DNA of 64,000 nucleotides from assembly GCA_964609385.1 (NCBI GenBank), contig CAZSSM010000010.1, forward strand, positions 1-64,000. Reading direction: 5' to 3'. This document shows positions 9,111 through 18,911 of the stretch, piece after piece; the first letter of the stretch is position 1; each line of letters starts with the position of its first letter. The notes under the pieces are model-generated. The model had not been told where the DNA came from. It did no database searches and saw nothing but the letters and a program-made list of their open reading frames with translations. The stretch comes from CAZSSM01 sp964609385 (GTDB lineage Bacteria; Planctomycetota; Planctomycetia; Isosphaerales; Isosphaeraceae). Made by a program: the position numbers and the translations under genes.

Positions 9111-10406
9111 TTACGCGAGGATCTCGTGGATCGCGTGGGCAGCGGGGTCGGCAAGCTGGATGTCGCGACCGTTGATGAAGTGTGGCATCGTCGGGTCGAT
9201 GTCAAGCGCGGTTAGGAACGTATGGAACAGTTCGGCGCCTCCGACTTTGCCATCGGTCACTTCCGTGCCGTTCTTGTTCGTTGCCCCGAAGACGTGGCCG
9301 TGCGTGACACCAGCCCCCGCCACGGCGATCGACCAGGCTCGACTCCAGTGGTCGCGACCGTAGAGGTGGTTGATCTTGGGGGTCCGACCAAACTCGCTCA
9401 TGACGATCACCAAGGTGTGCTCGAGACGACCGCTGGCCTTCAGGTCGTCGAGCAAGTTGCAGTACGGTCGCTCGAACTCGTGCAGTTGCTCAATGTGGAA
9501 GTTGAAGTTTTCGTTGTGCGTGTCGTAGTTCGAGTGGGCCACCTTGACGAACGGGACACCAGCCTCAAGTAAGCGACGTGCCAACAGACAGTGACGCCCA
9601 AAGTCGTGTGAACCGTATCGCTCCTGTTCGGCCTCGGGCTCCAGACTGACATCGAAGACCGACTTCCGCTCCATGAGCAGACGCGCCTGATCGTAGCTAG
9701 CCATGTACGCATCGGTCATCGCTGAACGTCGAGATTGGGCGAAGCGGTCGTTGAGCCGGGCAAGCATCCGATACCGTCGGTCGTCTGCGTCCAAATCGAT
9801 GCCTTTCGGCAGATCGATGTCGGCCGGCGGTCGGCCATTGCCGAGGATCAATGTACCGTACCGAGGTCCCAGAAACGCAGCGTCGGCCGAGCTTGACCCA
9901 CCACCGCCGGGTCGAATGTGAATGGAGCCGGGCAGCGGATTGCTGGCCTCATCGAGGGCCCAAGCGGCGACCGAACCCAGGACCGGATAATCCTGCCCTG
10001 GTGTCAGCCGACGGCCCGTATGCATCAGGTACTGGCCACGGTTGTGGTCGTTCTCTCCGGTGTCGAGACCCCGGATCAGGGTCATCATATGCATCCGCTT
10101 GGCACACTCCGGTAACAACTCGGAGATGTGAACACCCGGGACGGAGGTCGGGATCGCGCGGAAGGGCCCACCGGTATCGGTCTTGGGCTTGGGGTCCCAG
10201 GTCTCGAGCTGGCTGACTCCGCCGTGCAACCAGATCAGCAGGACTTGCTTCTGGTTCTGGACCAACGATTCAGCGATCGCCGGCTGGGTCAGATGGCCGA
10301 GTCCAGCCAAGCCACCCAGTCCCAGCAGCGATCCTCCCAGGAATGCGCGACGCGAGACCGTATGGTCGACCGTCTGGCAAGCGTAGGGACATTTCAGGTT
10401 CTTCAT
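9111..10406 (-). CDS. DUF1501 domain protein with twin-arginine signal
   Basis: Begins with a Tat signal (VSRRAFLGGSLLGLGGLAG) and continues as DUF1501, a sulfatase-fold-like family: VLLIWLHGGVSQLETWDPKP, later SEFGRTPKINHLYGRDHW and VAGAGVTHGHVFGAT. The family is abundant in planctomycetes, always exported, of unknown activity. An AAGGAG eight bases before the ATG supports the start. The DUF1549/DUF1553 gene ends 95 bases upstream on the same strand, the usual pairing; the two are thought to act together outside the cytoplasm. The terminator at 9027-9066 lies downstream. Confidence 0.92.
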   Translation of the reverse strand: MKNLKCPYACQTVDHTVSRRAFLGGSLLGLGGLAGLGHLTQPAIAESLVQNQKQVLLIWLHGGVSQLETWDPKPKTDTGGPFRAIPTSVPGVHISELLPECAKRMHMMTLIRGLDTGENDHNRGQYLMHTGRRLTPGQDYPVLGSVAAWALDEASNPLPGSIHIRPGGGGSSSADAAFLGPRYGTLILGNGRPPADIDLPKGIDLDADDRRYRMLARLNDRFAQSRRSAMTDAYMASYDQARLLMERKSVFDVSLEPEAEQERYGSHDFGRHCLLARRLLEAGVPFVKVAHSNYDTHNENFNFHIEQLHEFERPYCNLLDDLKASGRLEHTLVIVMSEFGRTPKINHLYGRDHWSRAWSIAVAGAGVTHGHVFGATNKNGTEVTDGKVGGAELFHTFLTALDIDPTMPHFINGRDIQLADPAAHAIHEILA

Positions 10407-10501
10407 CGGAAACGCTCCTTCGGGTCGAGCCAGGTCAGGATGAGATGTCGGTGCGGCTCGATCTAACGACCCGCGAAAGCCTCTCGGACGAACGGGACGG
10501 T

Positions 10502-12253
10502 TCAGTGATTGAACCGGAACTCGGTACTGACCAAGATGCTCCAGATCAACTCCTTGATCGCTTCAGTTCGCTCAGCCTCATTGCGACCGCTCAGGTACTC
10601 CGCAACCAGGGCCACTTCGTCTGCTGTCGGGCGTCGCGTGTAGGTGCTGAGATAGAGTTCCTCGGCCAACGCCTCGATCGACTCGGCTCTGACCAACCGT
10701 GCCGTCAGGTTGTTGCCACTCGGATTGAGCCAGCCTTGGATCGTCCGGCCGTTGGCGAGATAGAGCGCCTGCTGGACGCTCGGGTCGTCGACGTTTTCGG
10801 GCTGACCCGGTACGCCCCCGAACCGCTGGACGAACTGATTGACGCCGCCAGTAAGTCGGGCATTGGTGAATTCTTCCAAAAGCTGGTCGCTGAGAGGTGT
10901 CGGATCGACCCCGGCACCGAGAATCGCGGCGAGCTTGGGATCGTTCTTCGAAGTCACTCCCAAAAAGCTGGACCGGGTCCGATCAACCAGGCCGGTGACC
11001 CGCATCACGCTCCAGGCCAGCGCCTCAGGACCCAGCGGCTGGAGTTGGCCGACAGAGAACAGATAAGGCTCGCAATCCTCTGTAGACATCCAAGGGGCCG
11101 GCTCGCTGCTCCTTTGATAGGTCTCGCTCCGAACCAGCTCGCGGAGGAACGCGTTGATGTCGTGGTCGTGGTTGACAAACCAGTCGGCCAGAACGTCCAG
11201 GAGTTCCGGATGAGACGAGGGATTCTCGAGGCTGATCAGGTCGACCGGCTCGATCAATCCGCGCTTCATCACCAACGACCAAAGGCGGTTGACGATGTTC
11301 CGACTAAAATCGCGGACCTCCGGACGAGTCAACGCAGGTCCCAACTGCGCATAGCGACTGAACCGTGGAACCGTACGGACGTTCTTTGCCGGCTTGACCA
11401 GATAGGCTTCATCCTCTCCATCGAACGTTGGCTCATCAATCACGGGTTGGTCGAGGATCCGCGGGCCGGTCGTCCGGGTTATCTCTTTCTTAAACACCGA
11501 GGTGAACTGAACTTCCTCACCGGCCTTTTCTGCCAGCATCGACCTGTTCGTCTTTTTGTCTGTGAACAATGAGAGTTGTTTGACGAAGGCGTAAATCCCA
11601 AAATAGTCGGCTTGAGCGTAGTCTCCGACCAGCGGATGATCGTGGCATTGGGCACACTGCATATCGCGGCCCAGGAACAGCCGAGCCACGTCGCGTGTCA
11701 ATAAGTCGGGCTCCGCGCCGCGCTCCAGCACGAACTTCGATGGGCCGCGGTCGCCAAGATTGGTCCCGTCGCTCTGGAGGATCTCGCGGACCAACGCGTC
11801 ATACGGGCGGTTTTGGCGGATGGCCTGATACAGATACTCGTCCCACAGATCGTCGTCGACGTGCTGATCACGACGTCTCTGCATCCACATCACATCGAAG
11901 AAGATCTGCATCCGACGCGCATACTCAGGCGATTCCAGCAACTGATCGATGAGCCGAAGCCGCTTGTACGGCGAGGGATCATCAAGGAACGATCGAGCCT
12001 CGCGCGAACTAGGCGGCATCCCAGTCAAGTCGATCGAGATGCGCCTTAGAAATTCCGAGTCGGTCGAACGGGCGGCGATCCGATCACCCAGATCAGCCTC
12101 GATCATCCGGTCGATGATTTGGTGCAACGGCTCTTCCGCTGAGGGTGCCCCATCAGTGGCCCACTCCGATACGGCGGACGAATCCCCTAGGGGACCGATC
12201 CAGCCGACAAGCATCACCGTGAGAAAACGCCAATGTTGCCGAGGCGTGTGCAT
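10502..12253 (-). CDS. DUF1549 and DUF1553 domain protein
   Basis: The N-terminal half is DUF1549 (IDRMIEADLG, then LRRISIDLTGMPPS, SPEYARRMQIFFDVMW). The middle holds a CAQCHDHP motif, a CxxCH heme or metal-type site common in this family. The C-terminal half is DUF1553 (FSRNIVNRLWSLVMKRGLIEPVD; LVRSETYQRSSEP; FNH at the end). Many homologues carry an N-terminal planctomycete cytochrome domain and reach 800-1100 residues; at 583 this is a short form without it. It precedes the DUF1501 gene in the same direction and is likely in one operon with it. Exported, activity unknown. Confidence 0.9.
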   Translation of the reverse strand: MHTPRQHWRFLTVMLVGWIGPLGDSSAVSEWATDGAPSAEEPLHQIIDRMIEADLGDRIAARSTDSEFLRRISIDLTGMPPSSREARSFLDDPSPYKRLRLIDQLLESPEYARRMQIFFDVMWMQRRRDQHVDDDLWDEYLYQAIRQNRPYDALVREILQSDGTNLGDRGPSKFVLERGAEPDLLTRDVARLFLGRDMQCAQCHDHPLVGDYAQADYFGIYAFVKQLSLFTDKKTNRSMLAEKAGEEVQFTSVFKKEITRTTGPRILDQPVIDEPTFDGEDEAYLVKPAKNVRTVPRFSRYAQLGPALTRPEVRDFSRNIVNRLWSLVMKRGLIEPVDLISLENPSSHPELLDVLADWFVNHDHDINAFLRELVRSETYQRSSEPAPWMSTEDCEPYLFSVGQLQPLGPEALAWSVMRVTGLVDRTRSSFLGVTSKNDPKLAAILGAGVDPTPLSDQLLEEFTNARLTGGVNQFVQRFGGVPGQPENVDDPSVQQALYLANGRTIQGWLNPSGNNLTARLVRAESIEALAEELYLSTYTRRPTADEVALVAEYLSGRNEAERTEAIKELIWSILVSTEFRFNH

Positions 12254-12453
12254 AGAACGATCCCGGTCGTCGTTGCGGTTCTGGAAGCTGTGCGATGCCT
12301 ACCTCCGTCCTTGCCGCTAAACGATTGTTAAACTACTCTCCCCCAATGCGTCTCGCAAGCAGGAACTGTCGATTTCGTGTCGAATGGATGAACGGATCCG
12401 AGCCGAACCTCAATGGTCGGCCTGGATCAGGTGCCTGATTGTTTGTTCTACGA

Positions 12454-14010
12454 TCAGGGATTGAAGATAGGAGCCCGATGATTGCGAAGCCAGTCGGCAT
12501 AGGAATGACTGCGATTTCCGACGTATTCGTAAGCGTCGAACATATCGCCCAGACCGAACATGCGGGGATCGCCTTCTTTTCGGAGCCGCTCGTACATTTC
12601 TGTCCGCAGGGCGACCTTCGTGGCGCGTCGTTTCGGATCGTCGGCGAGATTGCGGACACAGTCCGGATCGTCGGTGATCCGGTAGAGTTCCTCTCGTGGT
12701 CGGAGCCCGAAGCTGAGCTGATAGAATCGGTCGAATCGCCCCAGGAGCAGGGTCTTGGTCGGACTGTCATCGACGTTTCGGTAGCCCGTTTCCGGGTCAC
12801 CGGCGGGCCAGCGATCGGGCTCGAAGTTCTGGATATAGAGGAAGTCCGGAGTCCGAATCGCGCGAACCGGATAGCCCTGATCGTGAGGACGGCCGAGGTC
12901 GTGGCGTTCCTTGCCGATCAGCATTCGATTCCGCTGCGGGTCGATCCACTCGTCATCTTCCGAGACGAGTTGGTCCAGGAAGCTCGAGCCGGTCACCGAG
13001 TCGGGAACGGGCAAGCCGGCCGCCTCCAAGAACGTCGGCATGAAGTCGCGGACGTTGATGAAGTCGTCGACGACTCGGCCTTTCGGAACCTGATCGCCCC
13101 AGCGGACTGCCAACGGGAGATGGAACCCCTCGTCGTAGATCTGGCCTTTGACTCGGGGGAAGGGCATCCCATGATCGGACGTCACAACGATTAGGGTGTT
13201 CTCCAGCTCCCCGGACTCTTCCAGAATCGCCAGGATCCGGCCCAGATGGGTGTCGAACCACTCGACTTCCAGGGCATAGTCGAGGATGTCGCTCCGGATC
13301 AGATTGCTGTCGGGGTAAAACGCGGGCAGTTCGACATCAGTGAGCTTCTTGCCGGCGCGGAGTCCCGATCCTGGTTCGTAGCGACGATGCGGCTCGGTGG
13401 TCCCGAACCAGAAGCAGAACGGTTGATCCGCTGTACGCGACTCCAAAAAGGCGCGGAAGTTTTCCGCGTAGTCACGGTTCGAGATCCCCGAGTAAAGGGG
13501 TTTGGCTTGATACTGCTGGTAGGCCGGACCGGCCGGATTTCGCTCAAACCCGCCGGCGCGGAAGTCTCCCGGCCCCCAACCTTTACCGGTGTAACCGACG
13601 TGGTAGCCGGCCTCTTCCAACAGTTCAGGATAGACCGGCCAGCGCTTTGGGAAGACACCGAAGTGGCAGCAAGCCTCATCGAGCTGCCAGGTGTTTCGAC
13701 CGGTGAGGATGCTCGCTCGACAAGGACTGCACTTGGGATTAGACGTGAAACAGTTGCGGAAGAGGACTCCCTCCGATGCGACTCGGTCGAAGGCGGGCGT
13801 CTCGACAAACGCGCAGCTGAAGACCCCCGCATGCCCGTTCGACCAGTCGTCAGCGATCGCGAAGAGGATGTTGGGACGACGCTCGTTGGGGGCCTCGCTC
13901 CCCAAACTCGACTGGGCTCCCGCAGTCCCCGGAGTCGAGAGTCCAAGGAGGGTCAGCAAGAGGGCGGTGCACAGTTTCTGAACGGTCACATGCTCGACGG
14001 CCAGACGCAT
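12454..14010 (-). CDS. Exported sulfatase (alkaline phosphatase superfamily)
   Basis: A signal peptide (KLCTALLLTLLGLSTPGTAGA) precedes the sulfatase core RPNILFAIADDWS (metal-binding Asp pair). The catalytic Cys94 lies in CSPCRASILTGR, a C-x-P-x-R site that a formylglycine-generating enzyme or anaerobic maturase would convert. GYTGKGWGPG and VVTSDHGMPFPR supply further metal and substrate contacts. Such enzymes cut sulfate esters from polysaccharides such as algal sulfated glycans; the exact sugar cannot be told. It lies upstream of the DUF1553/DUF1501 pair in the same direction, a common planctomycete context. Confidence 0.93.
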   Translation of the reverse strand: MRLAVEHVTVQKLCTALLLTLLGLSTPGTAGAQSSLGSEAPNERRPNILFAIADDWSNGHAGVFSCAFVETPAFDRVASEGVLFRNCFTSNPKCSPCRASILTGRNTWQLDEACCHFGVFPKRWPVYPELLEEAGYHVGYTGKGWGPGDFRAGGFERNPAGPAYQQYQAKPLYSGISNRDYAENFRAFLESRTADQPFCFWFGTTEPHRRYEPGSGLRAGKKLTDVELPAFYPDSNLIRSDILDYALEVEWFDTHLGRILAILEESGELENTLIVVTSDHGMPFPRVKGQIYDEGFHLPLAVRWGDQVPKGRVVDDFINVRDFMPTFLEAAGLPVPDSVTGSSFLDQLVSEDDEWIDPQRNRMLIGKERHDLGRPHDQGYPVRAIRTPDFLYIQNFEPDRWPAGDPETGYRNVDDSPTKTLLLGRFDRFYQLSFGLRPREELYRITDDPDCVRNLADDPKRRATKVALRTEMYERLRKEGDPRMFGLGDMFDAYEYVGNRSHSYADWLRNHRAPIFNP

Positions 14011-14176
14011 GAGATCAGTGCTCCGAGCAGGTCAGCGAGGGTGACCGACAACCGAGTCGGTCTGCCGGACCGACGAGCATATCCGGATAACTCCCTCGCG
14101 ACCACAACGAAGCGATCGTCCTTCCCTACAGCGACCACAAAGACCGGGACAAAACCGACTTCACCGCGACCGGCCA

Positions 14177-14863
14177 TCACAGATTGATCCAATCCCCGGG
14201 TTTGGGCACGATCGGTTCGACCGAAGTGACGGCGCGAACCTGAGCGGCGAACGCCTGGGCGTCCTGCTTGATCAGTTCGAAGGTGTCATAGTGAATCGGG
14301 ACGACCTTCTTCGGGGTCAGGAGTCCTAGGGCGCGAATGGCGTCGTCGGGACCCATGGTGAAGTAGTCGCCGATTGGGAGCAGGGCCAGGTCGATCCGAT
14401 CCTCGCCGATCAGCTTCATGTCACCGAACAAGGCGGTGTCGCCGGCATGATACAAATGGATGCCGTCTTTGAAGAAAAAGTGGAGACCGGCGGCGACCCC
14501 ACCGTAGGTTCCGTCGGGCAGCGCCGAGCCGTGGTAGGCCAAGGTGAACTTGAGCCGGCCGAAATCGTACATGTGGGAACCGCCTGGTTGTTGACCGTGG
14601 ACGTGTTGCACACGGTGGCCTTTGAGCCATTCGCCGATCTCGAAGTTCGAGATGACCGTTGCCCCAGTCCGCCGCGCGATCGGGATCGTGTCGCCCAGGT
14701 GGTCGGCGTGTCCGTGCGTGACGACCACGAAGTCGGCCTCGACGTCGTCTGGCTTCAACGCGGCCAACGGGTTCTGGGCCAGAAACGGATCGACGAGGAT
14801 CCGCTTATCGGCGCTCTCGATCAAAATGCAGGAGTGGCCCAGGTACTGAACGCGGGTCGACAT
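14177..14863 (-). CDS. UPF0173-type metal-dependent hydrolase
   Basis: A metallo-beta-lactamase-fold protein of 228 residues. It opens with STRVQYLGHSCILIES and carries the metal motif VVVTHGHADHLGD, then HVHGQQPGG, LAYHGSALPDG, HAGDTALFGDMK and VPIHYDTFE, the set of His and Asp residues used for two metal ions in the UPF0173 (YtkL-like) family. The physiological substrate is not known. The ATG at 14863 has GGAG nine bases upstream; the frame is open back to 14974. It is divergent from the Gfo/Idh gene. Confidence 0.88.
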   Translation of the reverse strand: MSTRVQYLGHSCILIESADKRILVDPFLAQNPLAALKPDDVEADFVVVTHGHADHLGDTIPIARRTGATVISNFEIGEWLKGHRVQHVHGQQPGGSHMYDFGRLKFTLAYHGSALPDGTYGGVAAGLHFFFKDGIHLYHAGDTALFGDMKLIGEDRIDLALLPIGDYFTMGPDDAIRALGLLTPKKVVPIHYDTFELIKQDAQAFAAQVRAVTSVEPIVPKPGDWINL

Positions 14864-15213
14864 TATCCTCATCTCCAATCGTATCGACGGACGCGCCGCC
14901 CTCGTACGGTCCGATTCGCCGAGGCCCACTAACCGGGATCTCGTCCGTCTCGCTCGATTATCCGGACTAACCACGGTGCGCTCAACGAAGACCCGCTCGA
15001 GAACCTCTCTGAATCAACTGATCCCAAAGACCCTTCCACGCCCCTCCGTCGCGATCTCCCGCGATCCTCTGATTCCCAGCTTCTCCGCCCTTCCTGACGC
15101 GGCCCCTGTTGGATCGCTATACTGTTTGCTTTGGTCCGACTAGGATCGTCGACACTCGAGACAAACGATTCCTTCCATACTCGCAACCCACCCCGACCAG
15201 AGCGAGCCATCCT

Positions 15214-16560
15214 ATGAACGAATTAACACGACGCGGCTTCGTCGGGCGCCTCGCCACAATGACGGCGTGCGCCTACGGATTTCAGGCCGCACGCCCGAGT
15301 CGCGGATCGATCCGGGGGTCCAACGATCGGCTCCAGGTCGCCGTGATCGGCGCGGGCAACCGGGGCCGTTCGAATTGGACGGGCGTCCGGGATGCCGGTG
15401 CCGAGTTGGTCGCCTTCTGCGATGTCGATGACCGATTCCTGGAAGCGGCCTGTAAAGAAGTGCCGGGTGCCACGCGATACTCGGACTTCCGACGGTTGCT
15501 CGACGACCAGGCGAATCGGCTCGATGCGGTCGTCGTCAGCACAGCCGACCACACCCACGCGGCGGCCACCGTCGCCGCCTTGCGCAACGGCCTGGATGTC
15601 TACTGCGAGAAACCCCTAACCCACAACGTCGAAGAGGCCCGCATCGTCGCGCAGACCGCCGCCGAGACCGGCGCGATCACCCAGATGGGAACGCAGATCC
15701 ATGCCGGATCGAACTACCGACGCGTCGTCGAGGCCATCCGCGCCGGCAGCATCGGGACCGTCCGTGAGGTGCACGTCTGGGTCGGCAAAGGCTGGGGAGG
15801 GCAGGGGACTCCGACGGAGGCCGAGCCCATCCCCAGTCATTTGAATTGGGACCTCTGGCTTGGACCGGCGCCCCGACGCGCTTACCACTCCACCTATCAT
15901 CCGATCAACTGGCGTCGTTGGTGGGACTTCGGCGGCGGAACCCTAGCTGACATGGCTTGCCACTACATGGATCTCCCATTCTGGGCCCTGAACCTCACGA
16001 GCCCGACGCGGATCGAGGCGTTTGGTCCGTCGGTCGACCCCCAGACCGCACCCGAAGGGCTGACCGTCCGTTATGCGTTCCCGGCACCCGGCGATCGGGC
16101 ATCGCTTGACCTCTTCTGGTACGACGGCCCGAACCAACCGCAGCTCCTCCTCGACGACGATCGGTTGCCGAAGTGGGGCTCTGGCGTGCTCTTCGTCGGG
16201 GACGAGGGTCTGCTGATCGCTGGATACACCCGTCACGAAGTCTTTCTCAACGACCCGAAAGCCACCTACGAGCCGCCCGCGCCGAGCATTGCCGAGTCGG
16301 TCGGTCATCATCGGGAGTGGGTCCAAGCCTGCCTCGAGCGTGGGGAGACGACCTGTCACTTTGGATACGCCGGTCGGCTCACCGAGACGGTCCTGTTGGG
16401 AATCGTCAGCTACCGGACCGGCTCGCCGCTCGAGTGGGACGCCGAGTCGCTCCGCGCCGGCAACTGTCCGGAAGCCGAAGCCTACATCGCTCCGCCCCGA
16501 CGCCGGGGTTGGGACCTGGAGAAACCCGAGTCCTTGGCCACGTCGAACAGTCAACGCTGA
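15214..16560 (+). CDS. Exported Gfo/Idh/MocA-family oxidoreductase
   Basis: A twin-arginine signal (NELTRRGFVGRLATMTACAYG) precedes a Rossmann fold (LQVAVIGAGNRGRSNW), the EKP motif (YCEKPLTH) and the C-terminal sheet domain with NWDLWLGPAP and WWDFGGGTLADMACHYMDLP. These enzymes use NAD(P) to oxidise or reduce sugars; exported planctomycete versions are numerous and probably use a tightly bound cofactor, since export is of the folded protein. The start at 15214 places the arginine pair seven residues in. The VCBS/ASPIC gene starts 22 bases downstream, so the two are likely cotranscribed. Confidence 0.92.
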   Translation: MNELTRRGFVGRLATMTACAYGFQAARPSRGSIRGSNDRLQVAVIGAGNRGRSNWTGVRDAGAELVAFCDVDDRFLEAACKEVPGATRYSDFRRLLDDQANRLDAVVVSTADHTHAAATVAALRNGLDVYCEKPLTHNVEEARIVAQTAAETGAITQMGTQIHAGSNYRRVVEAIRAGSIGTVREVHVWVGKGWGGQGTPTEAEPIPSHLNWDLWLGPAPRRAYHSTYHPINWRRWWDFGGGTLADMACHYMDLPFWALNLTSPTRIEAFGPSVDPQTAPEGLTVRYAFPAPGDRASLDLFWYDGPNQPQLLLDDDRLPKWGSGVLFVGDEGLLIAGYTRHEVFLNDPKATYEPPAPSIAESVGHHREWVQACLERGETTCHFGYAGRLTETVLLGIVSYRTGSPLEWDAESLRAGNCPEAEAYIAPPRRRGWDLEKPESLATSNSQR

Positions 16561-16581
16561 TTATCTACCTGCCCACTCGAC

Positions 16582-17951
16582 ATGTTCCAATCGATTCCCC
16601 ATTGGCTTCCCGAGAACCCCGCACAACTCCATTACGGCGTCGCGATGATCGTGCTCGAAGAGGGCGAGATCGGCGCATTCATCGCGGGGTTTCAGCATCC
16701 CAACCGCTTGCTCACCTGGGACGGCTCGAAGCTGGTCGATCGGGCGGACGCCACACTCCGCGATCCCAATGGCCTGGCCATCGGCGTGGCCGCCGCGGAT
16801 CTCGACGCTGATGGGCGCGAGGAGATCTATGTCCTCAATACCGATGCCTACTCCGGCCCGAAGCGTCATCCCGATCGGCTCTTCGCGCGATCGAAGGCCG
16901 ATCGCGGTTGGGTCGATTGGATCTCCGATCCCGCCCGGTCGCCTGCGATCGACTGGTATGCCGGTCGTTCGGTGGCGGCGATCGACCGTCACGGGTCGGG
17001 GCGTTACGGCTTCGTCTTGACCAACTACGGCGGGCCCCTCCGTCTAATCGAGTCCGAACCCGATGGTCGGCTGGTTGATCATGCCGAGTCGGCCGGTTTG
17101 GCGTGGACCACCGGCGGGCGCGGACTGCTGACAGGCCCATTGCTCGGACAGGGGATGGATCTGTTCGCCAACAACGAACGCGGGCCAAATTACCTGTTTC
17201 GCAACGATGGCCAAGGACGATTCGTCGAGGAGGCCGAACGACTCGGGCTCTCCGACCCGCACGAACACGGGCGTGGTGTGACCGCCCTTGACGCCGATGG
17301 CGACGGACGGTTCGAGCTGATCGCCGGCAATTGGCAAGGGCCACATCGCTACTACGTGCCTAGTGGCCACGGACGGTTTGAGGATCGCGGAGAGGGTGCT
17401 CTGGTGCACGCCTCGCGGATCCGGACTGTTCTGGCCGCCGACTTCGACAACGACGGGTACCTCGAGGCGTTCTTGAACCATCTGGGCCAGCCCAACCGGC
17501 TCCTCCGATTCCTCGACGGAGCGTGGCAGTCGATCGATCCGGGTCCGGCCGTTGAACCGGACGGCTTTGGCACCGGCGCGGCAGTGGCCGATCTCGATGG
17601 CGATGGAATCCTCGAACTAGTGTCGCCCACGGCGAGATGGCCCCTCAGCCGATCAGCATCTACAAAGTCCCCGATCGCGATTACGCCTGGCTTCGAGTCT
17701 GTCCGCTGACGGAGTTCGGGGCGCCGGCACGAGGCGCGATCGTTCGCCTCAACGAGCCGAACCGGATCCAGTCGCGGATTGTCGACGCCGGCAGCGGCTA
17801 CCTCTGTCAGATGGAGCCGGTCGCCCACTTCGGGCTGGGCACGGACCCGAAGCCGCTTCGAGTCGAGGTCCGCTGGCCGGACGGCGCGACCCGGTTGATC
17901 GAACGGCCCGAACCGTGCTCGACCTTGGTCGTTGCTAAGCCCTCACGATGA
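16582..17951 (+). pseudogene. CRTAC1-like VCBS/FG-GAP plus ASPIC/UnbV protein, frameshifted
   Basis: The first frame (16582-17709) has FG-GAP/VCBS repeats with calcium-type motifs: AADLDADGREEIY, ALDADGDGRFELIAGN, AADFDNDGYLEAFLN, VADLDGDGILELV. At about 17621 the similarity jumps to the next frame, which runs to 17951 and holds the ASPIC/UnbV domain (MAPQPISIYKV, then VRWPDGATRLIERPEP). Adding one base would give ELVVAHGEMAPQPISIYKV, which fits the family. So one base is missing, through mutation or sequencing error. If not an error, the product loses its ASPIC domain. No signal peptide is visible, unlike most relatives. Role in the family is unclear, often cell-surface. Confidence 0.8.
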
Positions 17952-18005
17952 CAGCAATCTCCGTGGCGATTCTCCCGGCTTACTCCTTTCGAATCGGGAC
18001 ATCCG

Positions 18006-18911
18006 ATGAGCCTGAGCATCTACCAGGTCGACGCGTTCACCGACGTCGTCTTCGCGGGGAACCCAGCGGCCGTCTGCATCCTCGACGGATTTCCACGCGT
18101 CGATGCGTCCTGGATGCGCGACCTGGCCTCCGAGATGAACCTCTCCGAGACCGCATTCCTGCGTCGACGCCCCGAGGAGGAGCCGACAGATACAGGACGG
18201 TCGGCGATCGCCTACGACCTCCGTTGGTTCACGCCCGAGGTTGAAGTCGACCTCTGCGGCCACGCCACGCTCGCCTCGGCGCACAGCCTCTGGGAATCGA
18301 GTCGTGTCCCATCCGGTACCCCGATCCGGTTCCATTCGAAGAGCGGCCCACTCGATGTCCATCCCACCGAGGCCAACGCGATCGCGATGGATTTCCCTTC
18401 GGAATCTTGGGAACACGTTGAGGATCCGGAGCTTCGCGATCAGGTTCGAAGGGCACTCCCCACGATCGAGCCGAACACGATCTCGAAGACCCGCTTCGAC
18501 GTGGTCGTCGAACTGGACGACGAGGCGACCCTCCGCGATCTCCGGCCCGATCCCGCACAACTCGCCGAGATCGAGACTCGCGGTGTCATCGTCACGGCGT
18601 TGGCCGAACGGAACCGCGAGCAGGGAGGCTCCTACGATTTCGTCTCGCGGTTCTTCGCGCCACGCTGTGGGGTCCTGGAAGATCCGGTGACCGGTTCGGC
18701 CCACTGTTGTCTGGGGCCATACTGGTTCGGTCGCCTGGGACGAACCTCGGCGGTCGGTTACCAGGCCTCAATCCGTGGCGGACTGGTCCGGGTCGAGGCA
18801 GGCGACCGCGAAGGTCGGGTCACCTTGACGGGACGAGCCGTCACGGTGTTCCAGGCTCTGTTGTCGCCTCGGGTCTGGCCCCGATCCGATGGTGATCTAG
18901 GACGCGTTTGA
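18006..18911 (+). CDS. PhzF-family isomerase/epimerase
   Basis: A 301-residue protein with the PhzF double hot-dog-like fold. Seen: the N-terminal IYQVDAFTDVVFAGNPAAVC, the catalytic-Glu segment MNLSETAFL, LRWFTPEVEVDLCGHATLA, and the C-terminal half with EDPVTGSAHCCLGPYW. PhzF of phenazine synthesis isomerises a dihydro-hydroxyanthranilate; most bacterial relatives have no known substrate and no phenazine genes are here, so the biosynthetic role should not be assumed. Its 3' end overlaps the convergent P1 peptidase by 71 bases. Confidence 0.92.
   Translation: MSLSIYQVDAFTDVVFAGNPAAVCILDGFPRVDASWMRDLASEMNLSETAFLRRRPEEEPTDTGRSAIAYDLRWFTPEVEVDLCGHATLASAHSLWESSRVPSGTPIRFHSKSGPLDVHPTEANAIAMDFPSESWEHVEDPELRDQVRRALPTIEPNTISKTRFDVVVELDDEATLRDLRPDPAQLAEIETRGVIVTALAERNREQGGSYDFVSRFFAPRCGVLEDPVTGSAHCCLGPYWFGRLGRTSAVGYQASIRGGLVRVEAGDREGRVTLTGRAVTVFQALLSPRVWPRSDGDLGRV

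Noticed and set aside
10343..11572. 409-codon open frame on the plus strand opposite the DUF1553 gene
   Set aside because: No recognisable motif and fully antisense to a well-supported gene; open by GC codon bias.
18006..18911. Phenazine biosynthesis role for the PhzF gene
   Set aside because: No other phenazine genes nearby; the family is broad and mostly of unknown substrate.
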